Assembly: GCF_000760935.2 (NCBI RefSeq)
Contig: NZ_CP049744.1
Span: 1,116,001 to 1,180,000, forward strand
Origin: Rhodococcoides fascians A25f
GTDB taxonomy: Bacteria > Actinomycetota > Actinomycetes > Mycobacteriales > Mycobacteriaceae
Direction: 5' to 3'
DNA: 64,000 bases
In this document: piece after piece, positions 41,443 to 51,317 of the stretch
Layout: the number at the start of each line of letters is the position of its first letter
Numbering within the stretch: the stretch's first letter is position 1
The notes under the pieces: generated by a model
Seen by the model: only the letters and a program-made list of their open reading frames with translations
What the model was told of the DNA's origin: nothing
Database searches by the model: none
Made by a program: the position numbers and the translations under genes

Positions 41443-43077
41443 GTGTTCACCAAGAAGTCTCAACGCACCGTCGCATCCGTCATTGTTTCTGCCTCCGCTG
41501 TCTTTGCATTGGCAGCGTGCAGCAGCGGTCCCGCCGCGCAGGCCGACGTGGGATCACCGGTGTCCGGTGGCACGCTCACGTTCTACGATCCGGTCGAGTA
41601 CAACGCGTGGAAGCCCACCAACTCGATCTGGTCCAACAGTCAAGTCTCGGACAATCTTGCCGAGCGTCTGATCTGGCAGGACCCCGAAACCGGTGAATAC
41701 CGACCGTGGTTGGCCGAGTCGTATCGGATCAGCGACGACAACCTCACCTACACGTTCGTGCTGAAGCCGGGCGTCACGTTCAGTGACGGCACCGCGCTCA
41801 CAGCCGAGGTCGTCAAGGCGAACTTCGATCAGCACGGCAACGGCGACGAGGCTCGCGGAATCACCAAGGATCCGTTCTGGACCGACTACGCCGGTACCGA
41901 TGCGATCGACGACCGGACGGTCGCAGTGAAGCTGTCCGAGCCCAACGCCGGGTTCATCCAGATTCTGTCGAACTACCGCGCGAGCTCGATATTGGCGCAG
42001 TCGTTTCTGGATCGAGACCTCAACGGTCAGAGCGATCTGCGTAACTGGGTGGGTACCGGTCCGTTCGTCGTCGAATCCGTCGACGGAACGACGGGTGTGA
42101 CGTTGACGAGCCGCCAGGACTACGACTGGGCACCCGAAGGGTCCGGGCACAGCGGCAAGGCATATCTCGACAGGATCGTGTTCAAGACTGTTCCGGAGGG
42201 TGGAACACGCGTCGGCGCTTTGCAATCAGGGGAAGCGCAGATCGCTCGTAACATTGCGCCGTACGACGAGGAGACGGTCACTGCCGGTGGCGGAATTCTT
42301 GTGGCCATCCCGGTCCAGGGCGAGACCAACGATCTGACGGTGGATCTCAGCGACCCCACAGCGCCGATCCAGGACAAGCAGGTGCGGCTGGCTCTGCAAG
42401 CGGCTACCGATCGGGACGAGATCAACAAGTCCGTTCTGTCGCCCAACTATCCGATTCCGACCAGCGCCTTGGTGCAGGGGACCCCACTACGGGGTGAGTC
42501 GAGCAGCTACCTCGCCTACGACTTGGACAAGGCGACATCCTTGCTCGACGACGCCGGCTGGACAGTGGGAGCCGACGGAGTACGCGAGAAGGACGGCAAG
42601 CGTCTGTCGTTCAACCTCCGCGTCGCGCCGTATTACCAGGTATCACAGTCCGTAATCGAAGTCGTTCAATCGCAGTGGCGCAAAGCAGGTGTCGAGGTGA
42701 ACCTGACCCGTCCGTCGCTGACCGAGTACGAATCGCAGCTGGCGAGTGCCCCCGACTGGTATTTCACCCAGGGCCAGACCTCGACTGCGGAACCGAGTGT
42801 GCTGCGTACCTCCTATGGCAGTGATCGGCAGAACGTGACGAAGAATGCCGTCCCGGATGCCGAGCTGGACCGGCTACTCGAGGCACAGTCTGCCGAATTC
42901 GACCCGGTAGCAAGAGAGACAGCGATCCAGGCGGTCGAGGACCATATCTTCACTGAGGGTTACTCGATTCCTCTCTACGACGAGACGCAGGTCTTCGGAC
43001 TTGCTCCCGAGGTGCAGGGCTTCACGACCGAATCCACCGGTCGCTCCTGGTTCTACGACACCTGGCTGTCGGAGTAG
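41443..43077 (+). CDS. Dpp/Opp/Nik-type ABC solute-binding lipoprotein
   Basis: A 544-residue SBP_bac_5 lipoprotein. The GTG at 41443, preceded by AAAGG, begins a signal peptide ending ALAAC. SGGTLTFYDPVEYNAW, LAESYRISDDNLTYTFVLKPGVTFSDGTALTAEVVKANFD and DGVREKDGKRLSFNL are family segments. The C-terminus SWFYDTWLSE parallels the protein at 25750, so the two systems are paralogous. It is the first gene of a long operon reaching about 55838. Confidence 0.9.
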   Translation: MFTKKSQRTVASVIVSASAVFALAACSSGPAAQADVGSPVSGGTLTFYDPVEYNAWKPTNSIWSNSQVSDNLAERLIWQDPETGEYRPWLAESYRISDDNLTYTFVLKPGVTFSDGTALTAEVVKANFDQHGNGDEARGITKDPFWTDYAGTDAIDDRTVAVKLSEPNAGFIQILSNYRASSILAQSFLDRDLNGQSDLRNWVGTGPFVVESVDGTTGVTLTSRQDYDWAPEGSGHSGKAYLDRIVFKTVPEGGTRVGALQSGEAQIARNIAPYDEETVTAGGGILVAIPVQGETNDLTVDLSDPTAPIQDKQVRLALQAATDRDEINKSVLSPNYPIPTSALVQGTPLRGESSSYLAYDLDKATSLLDDAGWTVGADGVREKDGKRLSFNLRVAPYYQVSQSVIEVVQSQWRKAGVEVNLTRPSLTEYESQLASAPDWYFTQGQTSTAEPSVLRTSYGSDRQNVTKNAVPDAELDRLLEAQSAEFDPVARETAIQAVEDHIFTEGYSIPLYDETQVFGLAPEVQGFTTESTGRSWFYDTWLSE

Positions 43078-43084
43078 GCGCGGA

Positions 43085-44143
43085 ATGAGTACCTACATCC
43101 TGAAGCGGGCTGGGCAGGCAGTGCTTGTTCTGTGGGCCGCGTACACGTTGTCCTTCCTGCTCCTCAATGCACTGCCCGGCGACGCGGTCAGCAACCGGAT
43201 CCAGAACCCGGAGGCCCAACTGTCACCGGAGTCCGCGCAGGCGCTGATTGCCTACTACGGCCTGGACCGACCCCTGGTGGTGCAGTACTTCAGCGGGCTT
43301 GGGTCGGTGCTGCACGGTGATCTCGGATTCTCTCTGACCAACGGCACCACTGTGGGAAGTCTTCTGGCCCAGGCTTTGCCGAGTACGCTGCAGCTGACCG
43401 GTCTGGCGTTGGTGTTCGGATTGATCTTCGCGGCTCTGTTGGCGACGGGTGCCAACTACGCGCCGTGGAAGCCGGTGCGCGAGTTGCTCGGGGCGATTCC
43501 GGCGCTGTTCGGTTCGGTGCCCACATTCGTCGTGGGCATCCTCGCTCTGCAGTTCCTGTCCTTCGAGTTGGGTTTGATCCCCTCCACCGACGACGGCACC
43601 TTCCTTGCGCTTCTTGCACCTGCGGTGACCTTGGCGATCTTCATCACGGCACCACTGGCACAGGTGCTGGCCATCTCGATCGCCACGACTCGCGATCTGC
43701 CGTTCGTCCACGTACTGCGGGCCAGGGGAGCCGGCGAAGGGTACAGCTTCCGTCGCGGCGTACTGCGAAATTCGTCGCTTCCGGTGCTGACGCTCCTGGG
43801 GCTGGTCTGCGGCGAGCTCATCGCTGGTTCGGTGGTGACCGAAGCCGTGTTCGCTCGCTCCGGAATCGGACAGGTGACCGTCAATGCTGTAGGTACCCAG
43901 GACCTTCCGGTTCTGCAGGGGGTCGTGCTCATCGCCGCATCGGCGTTCGTGGTGGTCAACTTCGTCGTCGATATTGCCTACCCGTTCCTCGACCCACGAA
44001 TACTGGTGGCGACAGGTCGGACACGAAGGGCCGGAGCCGGACTACGGGCACCGGCGAAGACCCTGCTCGGCGATTCCCGGCTCGACGGCATCGGCGCGGT
44101 GTCGGTCGGTCGTGGACTCCCAGCGGAGGTGTCGATGCCATGA
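43085..44143 (+). CDS. Dpp-type ABC transporter permease (DppB-like)
   Basis: A 352-residue permease: LVLWAAYTLSFLLLNALPGDAV, LIAYYGLDRPLVVQYFSGLGSVLHGDLGFS and an EAA loop VHVLRARGAGEGYSFRRGVLRN. About six membrane segments are visible. An unusual basic, Ala/Gly-rich C-terminal tail (about residues 315-352) is longer than in the homologue at 27371. The ATG at 43085 is chosen over a longer frame in the preceding gene. Confidence 0.88.
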   Translation: MSTYILKRAGQAVLVLWAAYTLSFLLLNALPGDAVSNRIQNPEAQLSPESAQALIAYYGLDRPLVVQYFSGLGSVLHGDLGFSLTNGTTVGSLLAQALPSTLQLTGLALVFGLIFAALLATGANYAPWKPVRELLGAIPALFGSVPTFVVGILALQFLSFELGLIPSTDDGTFLALLAPAVTLAIFITAPLAQVLAISIATTRDLPFVHVLRARGAGEGYSFRRGVLRNSSLPVLTLLGLVCGELIAGSVVTEAVFARSGIGQVTVNAVGTQDLPVLQGVVLIAASAFVVVNFVVDIAYPFLDPRILVATGRTRRAGAGLRAPAKTLLGDSRLDGIGAVSVGRGLPAEVSMP

Positions 44144-45042
44144 CGACCCTGGACTCCGCTGCGCCACAGGACGACACCGCAGTACAACCGTCCCACAATG
44201 CACGATCGATCGGCACAGTACTTCGCTGGTTGCGTGGTCATGCCGTGCTGGCAGTAGCAGTGACAATCTTCTCGATCGCGGCCGCGTGGGCCGTCGCGCC
44301 GTCGCTGTTCACAGCCTTCGATCCCATCGCCATCGACAACACTCGTAAGTTGCTGCCGCCGTCGGGAGAGCACTGGTTCGGAACCGATCTACTCGGTCGA
44401 GATCTGTTCTCTCGCATCGTCTATGGAGCGCGTGCCTCATTGCTCGGCGCAGGCCTTGCCGTTGCCGTTGCGGTCGTCGCCGGCTCCCTGCTCGGTTCCG
44501 TCGCCGGATGGTTCGGAGGTGCCCTGGACAGTGTCGTCATGCGCGTTATCGATGTGGTGCTCTCCATTCCCGAGTTCCTTCTGGCCATCTCCATCGTCGT
44601 GTTGTACTCCGCCAGCACCGGCCGCGCTGGATTGATTCCGGCCGCACTGGCTGTCGGGGTCACGTCGTCCGCGAAATTCGCTCGGCTGATTCGCTCCGAA
44701 GTGCTGAAGGTGCGGACGAGCAGCTATGTGGAGGCCGCAGTTACGAGCGGCGCAACGACGTTCACGATTCTGCGCCGTCACGTGGTGCCGAACTCGCTGG
44801 CACCCACCATTTCACTGATCGCGGTTCAGCTCGGAATTGCCATCATCTGGATTGCGTCCCTCAGTTTCCTCGGGTTGGGTGCGCAGCCGCCGGACCCCGA
44901 GTGGGGGCTGCTGGTGGCCGACGGTAGGCAGTTCATCGCAACCAGGGGTTGGCTCACCCTCTACCCCGCACTGACCATCATCGCAGTAGTGATGTCGACC
45001 AACATCATTTCTCGCCACCTCCAGAAACGGAACGCCCGATGA
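44140..45042 (+). CDS. Dpp-type ABC transporter permease (DppC-like)
   Basis: A 300-residue permease. HWFGTDLLGRDLFSRIVYGAR is the DppC signature, the EAA loop is YVEAAVTSGATTFTILRRHVVPN, and GAQPPDPEWGLLVADGRQFI is conserved near the C-terminus. Its ATG overlaps the DppB-like stop by four bases (ATGA). Confidence 0.88.
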   Translation: MTTLDSAAPQDDTAVQPSHNARSIGTVLRWLRGHAVLAVAVTIFSIAAAWAVAPSLFTAFDPIAIDNTRKLLPPSGEHWFGTDLLGRDLFSRIVYGARASLLGAGLAVAVAVVAGSLLGSVAGWFGGALDSVVMRVIDVVLSIPEFLLAISIVVLYSASTGRAGLIPAALAVGVTSSAKFARLIRSEVLKVRTSSYVEAAVTSGATTFTILRRHVVPNSLAPTISLIAVQLGIAIIWIASLSFLGLGAQPPDPEWGLLVADGRQFIATRGWLTLYPALTIIAVVMSTNIISRHLQKRNAR

Positions 45043-46655
45043 CCGGCACACCAGTACTGTCCGTCGACAGCCTCACCGTCGGATATCGAACCGGCAGGGA
45101 TCTACGACCGGTGGTACACGGGGTCGGGTTCGACGTCGGTCCAGGTCAGGTTCTGGCGCTCGTCGGGGAGTCCGGGTCGGGCAAGACAACCACCGGGCAG
45201 GCAATCTTGGGGTTGCTACCCGCGAACGGCCACGTACTCGGCGGCACGATCACCTTCCGCGGTCGGGATCTCAACACCTTCACACCCAGAGAATGGCGGC
45301 AGGTCCGCGGCAGTGCGATCGGCCTGATCCCGCAGGACCCGTCGGTCTCGCTCGATCCGGTGCGACGGGTGGGGCATCAGGTCGAGGACGTGTTCAGGCT
45401 GCACACCGATCTCGACGCGGACGCGCGGCGGGCACGAGTACTCGATCTGTTCGGTCTGGTCGGATTCGACGACGTGGAACGCAGATACCAGCAGTACCCG
45501 CACGAATTGTCGGGCGGCATGCAGCAGCGTGTATTGGTTGCTGCCGCAGTAGCTTCGGAACCGGACCTCATCATTGCGGACGAGCCCACATCCGGCCTGG
45601 ACGCGACCGTGCAGAAACAGGTCCTCGATCTCGTGGACGACCTGCGAACCCGGTCGTCGACGAGTCTCGTTCTGGTCACCCACGATCTCGGTGTCGCCGC
45701 CGACCGGTCCGATCTCATCGGTGTCATGCGGGGCGGGCATCTGGTGGAACTGGGCGCAACGGCCGACGTGCTGGCCAACCCGCAAGACAGTTACACCCGA
45801 CATCTTCTCGACAGTGTGCCGTCGCGTCGTGCCTCTCGGCCGATAAAAGCCGCTGTGTCCGCTGAGAAGGCGACGGTCATCGAGGTCGCCGAACTCCACA
45901 AGACATACGGCGACAAGCCTGCTGTGGAGGGAATTTCGTTCTCGGTGCGCGCAGGGGAGACATTCTCGATCGTAGGCGAGTCCGGAAGTGGTAAATCCAC
46001 CACGGCGCGCATCTTGACCGGGCTGACCAACGCGACCTCCGGAGCGGTGACGATCCTGGGCACAGAGACGACGACGCTGAGCAGCAGGGATTTTCGGCCG
46101 CTTCGCCGCGACGTGCAGATCGTCTACCAGAATCCGTATTCGTCGTTCGACCCACGATTCAGTGTGTTCGACGTGGTGGAGGAGCCACTCCGATCGTTCC
46201 AGGAACCGCGGTGGGGGCGTCGTCGCAAGAACGTCGACGAGGTGGCGGCTGCGCTCGAATCAGCAGCGCTTCCTGCTGATTTCGCTGCTCGCCATCCGCG
46301 CGAGCTGTCCGGCGGACAGCGGCAGCGCGTCGCGATCGCCCGGGCGTTGATCCTCGAGCCGAAGGTCCTGGTGCTCGACGAACCGATCTCGGCGTTGGAC
46401 GTGTCGGTTGCGGCCCAAATCCTGGAGCTGCTGCAGCGGCTGCAGAGCGAACACGGGCTGACCTACGTGTTCATCTCGCACGATCTGGCTGTCGTGGAGG
46501 CCATTTCGGACAGGGTTGCGGTGATGCAACGCGGCCGAATCGTCGAGCAAGGTCCCGTGAGTACGGTATTCGACAACCCCACCAGCGACTACACCGTGAA
46601 ACTGCTCGAGGCGATCGCAGGCCGCGACTCCATCGGCACACGAGGTTCAGCATGA
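45039..46655 (+). CDS. fused DppD-DppF ABC transporter ATP-binding protein
   Basis: A 538-residue two-domain ATPase. The first half has GESGSGKTT, the signature LSGGMQQR and IIADEPTSGLD. The second has GESGSGKST, LSGGQRQR and LVLDEPISALD. IVYQNPYSSFDPRFSVFDVVEEPL is the DppF-type insert. It overlaps both neighbours by four bases, and matches the fusion at 29234 in layout. Confidence 0.92.
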   Translation: MTGTPVLSVDSLTVGYRTGRDLRPVVHGVGFDVGPGQVLALVGESGSGKTTTGQAILGLLPANGHVLGGTITFRGRDLNTFTPREWRQVRGSAIGLIPQDPSVSLDPVRRVGHQVEDVFRLHTDLDADARRARVLDLFGLVGFDDVERRYQQYPHELSGGMQQRVLVAAAVASEPDLIIADEPTSGLDATVQKQVLDLVDDLRTRSSTSLVLVTHDLGVAADRSDLIGVMRGGHLVELGATADVLANPQDSYTRHLLDSVPSRRASRPIKAAVSAEKATVIEVAELHKTYGDKPAVEGISFSVRAGETFSIVGESGSGKSTTARILTGLTNATSGAVTILGTETTTLSSRDFRPLRRDVQIVYQNPYSSFDPRFSVFDVVEEPLRSFQEPRWGRRRKNVDEVAAALESAALPADFAARHPRELSGGQRQRVAIARALILEPKVLVLDEPISALDVSVAAQILELLQRLQSEHGLTYVFISHDLAVVEAISDRVAVMQRGRIVEQGPVSTVFDNPTSDYTVKLLEAIAGRDSIGTRGSA

Positions 46656-47869
46656 GCGCATCGACGAACGATCTCGACGCTGCAGTGGCGCAGTTCCGCA
46701 CGGTGTTCGCCGAATTGGCTAAGGGTGCTGCCGAACGCGACCGTTCGGGAGAGCATCCGTACGAGCTGGTGCAGCAGCTGGCTCGTGCAGGCTTCGGAAA
46801 GCTACGCGTCCACCAAGAGTTCGGCGGCTTCGACGTCGATCTGCCGACGCTGTTCTCACTGCTCGCCGAGGCCGGGCAGGCCGATTCCAACATTCCGCAG
46901 ATCTGGCGCGGTCACTTCACCACGACCGAGATACTCAGACGCGAAACAGATCCCGTGGTAGCCGAGCACTGGTCGCGAAAGATATCCGACGGGGCCGTGT
47001 TCGGTAATGCTCAATCGGAACCCTCGGCTTCGGTCGTGGGACTCGAGACAGTGGGCGGGCACGGTGCCATCACCGCTCGGGTCGGTGTCGACGATGCAGG
47101 AAGCAGGGTGGTGTCGGGTACCAAGTTCTACTCGACCGGATCGCGCTTCGCGCAGTTCATCCGTGCCGCCGTGCTGGACGAGAACGACCGCCGAGGATTC
47201 GTGGTTCTCCCTGCCGACCACCCAGGAGTTCAGCACATCGACGACTGGGACGGCGTGGGTCAACGTCAGACCGGAAGTGGAACAACGATTTTCACCGCCG
47301 TACCCGTCGAGCCACACGGTGACGTGGGCGTGGACAAGGACGCACTGCGCGGTCTAGACTCCTTCGTGCAGATCGTCCACCTGGCAAATCTCGTCGGTAT
47401 CGCTCGTAGCGCGGTGGCCGAGACCGTCGACATCGTGCGCACTCGAACACGGACCGGTCGCCACGCGACAACCCAGGACGCTGCGTCCGACCCCGATGTG
47501 CTCGCGGTGATCGGTACCCTGTACTCCCGATCACTCACCGCAGAGACGTTGCTGAAACACGCTGCAGAGCAGCTGCACTCGGCGCACGAACTCGATGACG
47601 AAGCGGCTTTCGCCGACGCGTACGTCGAAACCTCCGCAGCGCAGATCGGCGTGGCCGATGCTGTCCTGGACCTGGCCTCGAGCGCTTTCGACGCCGGCGG
47701 ATCGTCCACAGTTCGCGCCCGGGTGGGACTCGATCGTCATTGGCGTAACGCGAGGACTCTGGCCTCACACAATCCGCTGATCTACAAGCCGAGAGTGATC
47801 GGGGACAACCTCGTCAACGGAACTCGCCCGGTCTCGGGCTACTACGGAGAATCGGAGAGTCAGCGATGA
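46652..47869 (+). CDS. DszC/SfnB-like acyl-CoA dehydrogenase-fold monooxygenase
   Basis: A 405-residue protein. LARAGFGKLRVHQEFGGFDVDLPTLFSLLAEAGQADSNIPQIWRGHF is the N-terminal domain, GTKFYSTGSRFAQFIRAAVLDENDRRGFVVLP the middle, and DRHWRNARTLASHNP the C-terminal motif typical of the DszC branch. It should use FMNH2 to oxygenate a sulfur (or carbon next to sulfur) of an imported compound. It is coupled to the NtaA-type enzyme downstream by a four-base overlap, as DszC is to DszA functionally. Confidence 0.88.
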   Translation: MSASTNDLDAAVAQFRTVFAELAKGAAERDRSGEHPYELVQQLARAGFGKLRVHQEFGGFDVDLPTLFSLLAEAGQADSNIPQIWRGHFTTTEILRRETDPVVAEHWSRKISDGAVFGNAQSEPSASVVGLETVGGHGAITARVGVDDAGSRVVSGTKFYSTGSRFAQFIRAAVLDENDRRGFVVLPADHPGVQHIDDWDGVGQRQTGSGTTIFTAVPVEPHGDVGVDKDALRGLDSFVQIVHLANLVGIARSAVAETVDIVRTRTRTGRHATTQDAASDPDVLAVIGTLYSRSLTAETLLKHAAEQLHSAHELDDEAAFADAYVETSAAQIGVADAVLDLASSAFDAGGSSTVRARVGLDRHWRNARTLASHNPLIYKPRVIGDNLVNGTRPVSGYYGESESQR

Positions 47870-49104
47870 CGCGTCGGCTACATCTCAATGTCAACATCCT
47901 CAATGCCGGTGTCTTCGGCGGCTCCTGGCGGTTTCCCGAAACCGACGGACTGGCGAGCTACTCGATCGACCACTACACCTCGATTGCGAAGAAGGCGGAG
48001 GAGGCCGCACTCGACGCGGTGTTCCTTGCCGACGGACCACAGTTCGACCCGAGCACACGCCACCGACCCGGCAACAATTTGGAGCCGACCACGGTGCTGG
48101 CGCGAGTGGCCGCGCAGACCGAACGCATCGGACTCATTGCCACCCTCTCGTCCTCCTACAACGATCCCCGTGAAATCGCCCGTCGACTCGGTGATCTCGA
48201 CTACGTCAGTGGTGGTCGGTTCGGCTGGAACGTGGTGACCACGGCCGGCCCGATAGCGGGCGCGAACTTCGGTCGTGACGGCGAGCCCGAGCACGCGCTG
48301 CGATACCGCAGAGCGGCCGATGTGGTGGAACACGTTGTTGCGCAATGGAGTTCTCGTGCCGAGCTGGTCTCCCCCCAGGGCAGGCCCGTGGTAGTCCAAG
48401 CCGGCGGGTCGAGCGATGGCAAGCAACTCGCCTCGCGCGTGGCCGAGGTGGTCTTCTCCGCCGAACAGGATCTCCACAAGGCACGTGCGTTCCGTTCCGA
48501 AATACGCCAGGGTGCAGTGCGATTCGGCCGCGATCCAGAGGAAATCGTGGTGCTTCCCGGGCTCTCGACGGTCCTCGGTAGTACCGAAGCCGAGGCGCTC
48601 GCTCGTCGTGAGCAACTCGACGAACTACTACCCGACGCCTACGCCCGTGCACGGCTGTCCGGTCAGCTCGGTTTCTCCCTCGACGGTCTTCCGGACGACG
48701 AGCCGATCCCTGCCGAACTGCTCCGCGACCCGGACCACGCCGGCGGTTCGCAGACGTTCTATCGTGTGGTCCGCGACATCATCGACCGCGAGAACCCCAC
48801 GGTGAGGCAGCTGCTCAAGAAGCTCTCGGGTGGAGGCGGACACCGGATCGTCGTCGGCACTCCCGAGCAGATCGCCGACGATATCGAGCGGTGGTTCCGC
48901 GGAGGGGCTGCGGATGGCTTCAACGTCATGCCCGACGTATTGCCCTCGGGATTCGATGATTTCGCCGATCATCTCGTTCCCGAACTGCAGCGCCGTGGAT
49001 TGTTCCGAACCGAGTACGAGACCACGACCCTGCGGGGTCATCTCGGTCTCGGTCTCCCTGCCGCACCGACGTCGACGACTCGTCCCCTAGTGAGTGCAGT
49101 GTGA
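47866..49104 (+). CDS. NtaA/SnaA/DszA-family FMNH2-dependent monooxygenase
   Basis: A 412-residue full-length member: LHLNVNILNAGVFGGSWRFPETDG, DAVFLADGPQFDPSTR, VSGGRFGWNVVTTAGPIAGANFGRDGEPEHALRYRRA, VVVQAGGSSDGKQLASRVAEVVFSAEQ and GLFRTEYETTTLRGHLGLGLP. Compared with DszA it lacks part of the insert between about 170 and 180. It would act after or beside the DszC-like enzyme in C-S cleavage. Confidence 0.88.
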   Translation: MTRRLHLNVNILNAGVFGGSWRFPETDGLASYSIDHYTSIAKKAEEAALDAVFLADGPQFDPSTRHRPGNNLEPTTVLARVAAQTERIGLIATLSSSYNDPREIARRLGDLDYVSGGRFGWNVVTTAGPIAGANFGRDGEPEHALRYRRAADVVEHVVAQWSSRAELVSPQGRPVVVQAGGSSDGKQLASRVAEVVFSAEQDLHKARAFRSEIRQGAVRFGRDPEEIVVLPGLSTVLGSTEAEALARREQLDELLPDAYARARLSGQLGFSLDGLPDDEPIPAELLRDPDHAGGSQTFYRVVRDIIDRENPTVRQLLKKLSGGGGHRIVVGTPEQIADDIERWFRGGAADGFNVMPDVLPSGFDDFADHLVPELQRRGLFRTEYETTTLRGHLGLGLPAAPTSTTRPLVSAV

Positions 49105-49141
49105 GAACGCGATTCGCCTTCGACGAAACCAGGAGCACACC

Positions 49142-50053
49142 ATGACCGTCGTACTCGAACTGGCAGTGACGGACTCGGATGCGGGGGTGTCGTTGGCCGA
49201 TGCCGATGCCATCCTTGCCGTGGCGCAGGAGTCCGGCATCGATGCGATCAGACTTCTCGACCGGGCAGGTGAATCGGCGGTAGTCGATCCGTCCGTAACG
49301 GGTGCTTATCTCGCCGGCCACCACGACGGTCTCGGATACCTGATCGACGCCAGAACCACTCACAATGCGCCGTACAATCTGGCGCGTCGGGTGTCGGCCT
49401 TCGACCGGGCAACCGATGGCCTGGTCGGGCTCGTCCTGAATCCGGGCGATGGCGACGAAGTGAGCGATGCAACGGCCCCCGATCGAGGAGCCGTCGAGTC
49501 CGCCGAGCGATGGGGTGAGTACGCGGGCATCCTCGAACAGCTGTGGGAGTCTTTTCCGGCCTCTGCACTTCTCGGTGACCAGGAACGCGCACTCGTGGTC
49601 GACGACAGCCTCGTTCGGGCGATCGAGCACGACGGTCGGTTCTATCGAGTGGCGGGCCCACTGGACGGTCCTGCATCGCGTCAGGGGCGACCACCTCTCG
49701 TCGTTGCCGAGCCGGACGCGGTGGGATGGAAGCGTACGGCGGCACATGCCGATGTGGTGATCATCGATGTTCCCAGTGCGGTCGCGTCACTGCGTTCGCT
49801 CACGTCGGCGCTGGGGGCGGCGGGCAGGAATCGGACCGACGTGACCGTCCTGGTCAGGACTCGAACGGTGCCGGACTACCTGGAGTGGTACGCCCACGAC
49901 GAGGTGAACGGCGTCGTGCTCGTCACCGATGACCTCGATGCGGGGGAGGTGGTCGATCTGATCCGCGCGGTCGCGGCCCACATCGAGAGACCGGCGGGTG
50001 GAAGTCTGCGGGACAGACTCGGACTGCGTACTCGTACGGAGGTACCCGCATGA
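49142..50053 (+). CDS. short, divergent NtaA-like luciferase-family protein
   Basis: A 303-residue relative of the enzyme just upstream, with losses. It keeps a barrel-like N-terminus (VLELAVTDSDAG), HNAPYNLARRVSAFDRATDGLVGLVLNPGDG, the substrate-cap segment HDGRFYRVAGPLDGPASRQGRPPLVVAE and a C-terminus GSLRDRLGLR. The WNxVTT segment is replaced by LVLNPGDG, so FMN binding or catalysis may be lost. Like the gene at 30825 it sits beside a full-length NtaA protein. The ATG at 49142 is preferred over a longer reading. Confidence 0.72.
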   Translation: MTVVLELAVTDSDAGVSLADADAILAVAQESGIDAIRLLDRAGESAVVDPSVTGAYLAGHHDGLGYLIDARTTHNAPYNLARRVSAFDRATDGLVGLVLNPGDGDEVSDATAPDRGAVESAERWGEYAGILEQLWESFPASALLGDQERALVVDDSLVRAIEHDGRFYRVAGPLDGPASRQGRPPLVVAEPDAVGWKRTAAHADVVIIDVPSAVASLRSLTSALGAAGRNRTDVTVLVRTRTVPDYLEWYAHDEVNGVVLVTDDLDAGEVVDLIRAVAAHIERPAGGSLRDRLGLRTRTEVPA

Positions 50054-51261
50054 GCACGCAGACGGACACTCTCGATACGGCTCGGCAGCTGACCGTCGAC
50101 GGGATCCGCTCCGTGGTGGCACCCATCTTGGCCACGCTCGGCGAGACGGCTCGATCGCGTGAAGAGTCGCGCGACTACGCTTTTCCCGAGGTACGCGAAC
50201 TTGCCGGTGCCGGAATCGCATTGACGGGAATTGCACGTCACGAGGGCGGTGCAGGCGGAACCGTTCGAGACGTCGCCGACCTGGTCATCGAGATTGCCCG
50301 TGCTGATTCCAATGTGGCACAGGCGCTTCGACCCACGTTTCTGGTAGCGAACCAGATAGCCGGGAGGAAGGACGTGCCCCTGCGTGAGGTCAATCTGGAC
50401 CGTCTGAGAGCGGGGGCTCTGTTCGCGGGAACAGGCAACGAACGAAACGGCGGGGCAAGCGGAAGTATCTCCACCACCGCTACCCGTGACGGAGACGGAT
50501 ACCTCGTCGACGGCCGCAAGTTCTACTCGACGGGCGGGCTCTACGCGTCGTACTTCTCGTCGTCCGCGGTGACCGATACAGGGGAGGTGGTGCGTTTCAC
50601 CGTCCCCACCGACCGTGCCGGGCTCGAGCGGAACGACGACTTCGATGCGATCGGTCAACGACTGACACAGAGCGGATCGACTCTGTTCACCCGAGTGCGG
50701 GTGCACGCCGACGAGGCCGTCGATTTCGACGCCGCGACGCCCGACAATCCGTGGCTCGGGTCCTTCGCTCAGCTCTATCTCGCTGCGGTACAGGCTGGCA
50801 TCGCGGCCCGGGCCCGCGACGATGCGGTGTGGTTCGTGCGTGAGCGTGCCCGTCCGATCAAACACAGTTCAGCCCCACACAGCGTCGACGATCCGTACGT
50901 CCGACAGACCGTCGGCGAGATCGCGGCGAAGGCCACTGCAGCTCGCGCGGTGGTGATTCTGGCGGCCGAGGCAGTGCAGGATGCACGCGGTCTCTCCGGA
51001 CCCGAGGCTCGCGACGCCGGAGCCCGTGCCTCGGTGACCGTCGCCGAGGCCGGAATCGTCGCTATCGAATCGGCCTTGAAAGCCGCTGAACTGCTGTTCG
51101 ACGTCGGGGGTGGATCCATCACCGATCGGGGGTCGGGCTTCGATCGGCACTGGCGCAACGCGAGGACGGCGGCCAATCACAATCCGCGACAATGGAAAGC
51201 AGCTGTCGCCGGGGCATATCACCTGACCGGGCAGGATCCGCCCACGACCGGGCTCTTCTAA
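50050..51261 (+). CDS. DszC/SfnB-like acyl-CoA dehydrogenase-fold monooxygenase
   Basis: A 403-residue paralogue of the enzyme at 46652. YAFPEVRELAGAGIALTGIARHEGGAGGTVRDVADLVIEIARADSNVAQALR, GRKFYSTGGLYASYFSSSAV, DAIGQRLTQSGSTLFTRVRVH and FDRHWRNARTAANHNP are the matching segments. It overlaps the short NtaA-like gene by four bases. Having two DszC-like enzymes in one operon suggests two successive oxidations or two substrates. Confidence 0.87.
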   Translation: MSTQTDTLDTARQLTVDGIRSVVAPILATLGETARSREESRDYAFPEVRELAGAGIALTGIARHEGGAGGTVRDVADLVIEIARADSNVAQALRPTFLVANQIAGRKDVPLREVNLDRLRAGALFAGTGNERNGGASGSISTTATRDGDGYLVDGRKFYSTGGLYASYFSSSAVTDTGEVVRFTVPTDRAGLERNDDFDAIGQRLTQSGSTLFTRVRVHADEAVDFDAATPDNPWLGSFAQLYLAAVQAGIAARARDDAVWFVRERARPIKHSSAPHSVDDPYVRQTVGEIAAKATAARAVVILAAEAVQDARGLSGPEARDAGARASVTVAEAGIVAIESALKAAELLFDVGGGSITDRGSGFDRHWRNARTAANHNPRQWKAAVAGAYHLTGQDPPTTGLF

Positions 51262-51317
51262 ACCCCGAGTCTCAATAAAAGCCCGAATCGATTTCGAGCT
51301 ACCCACGAAAGGGAACA

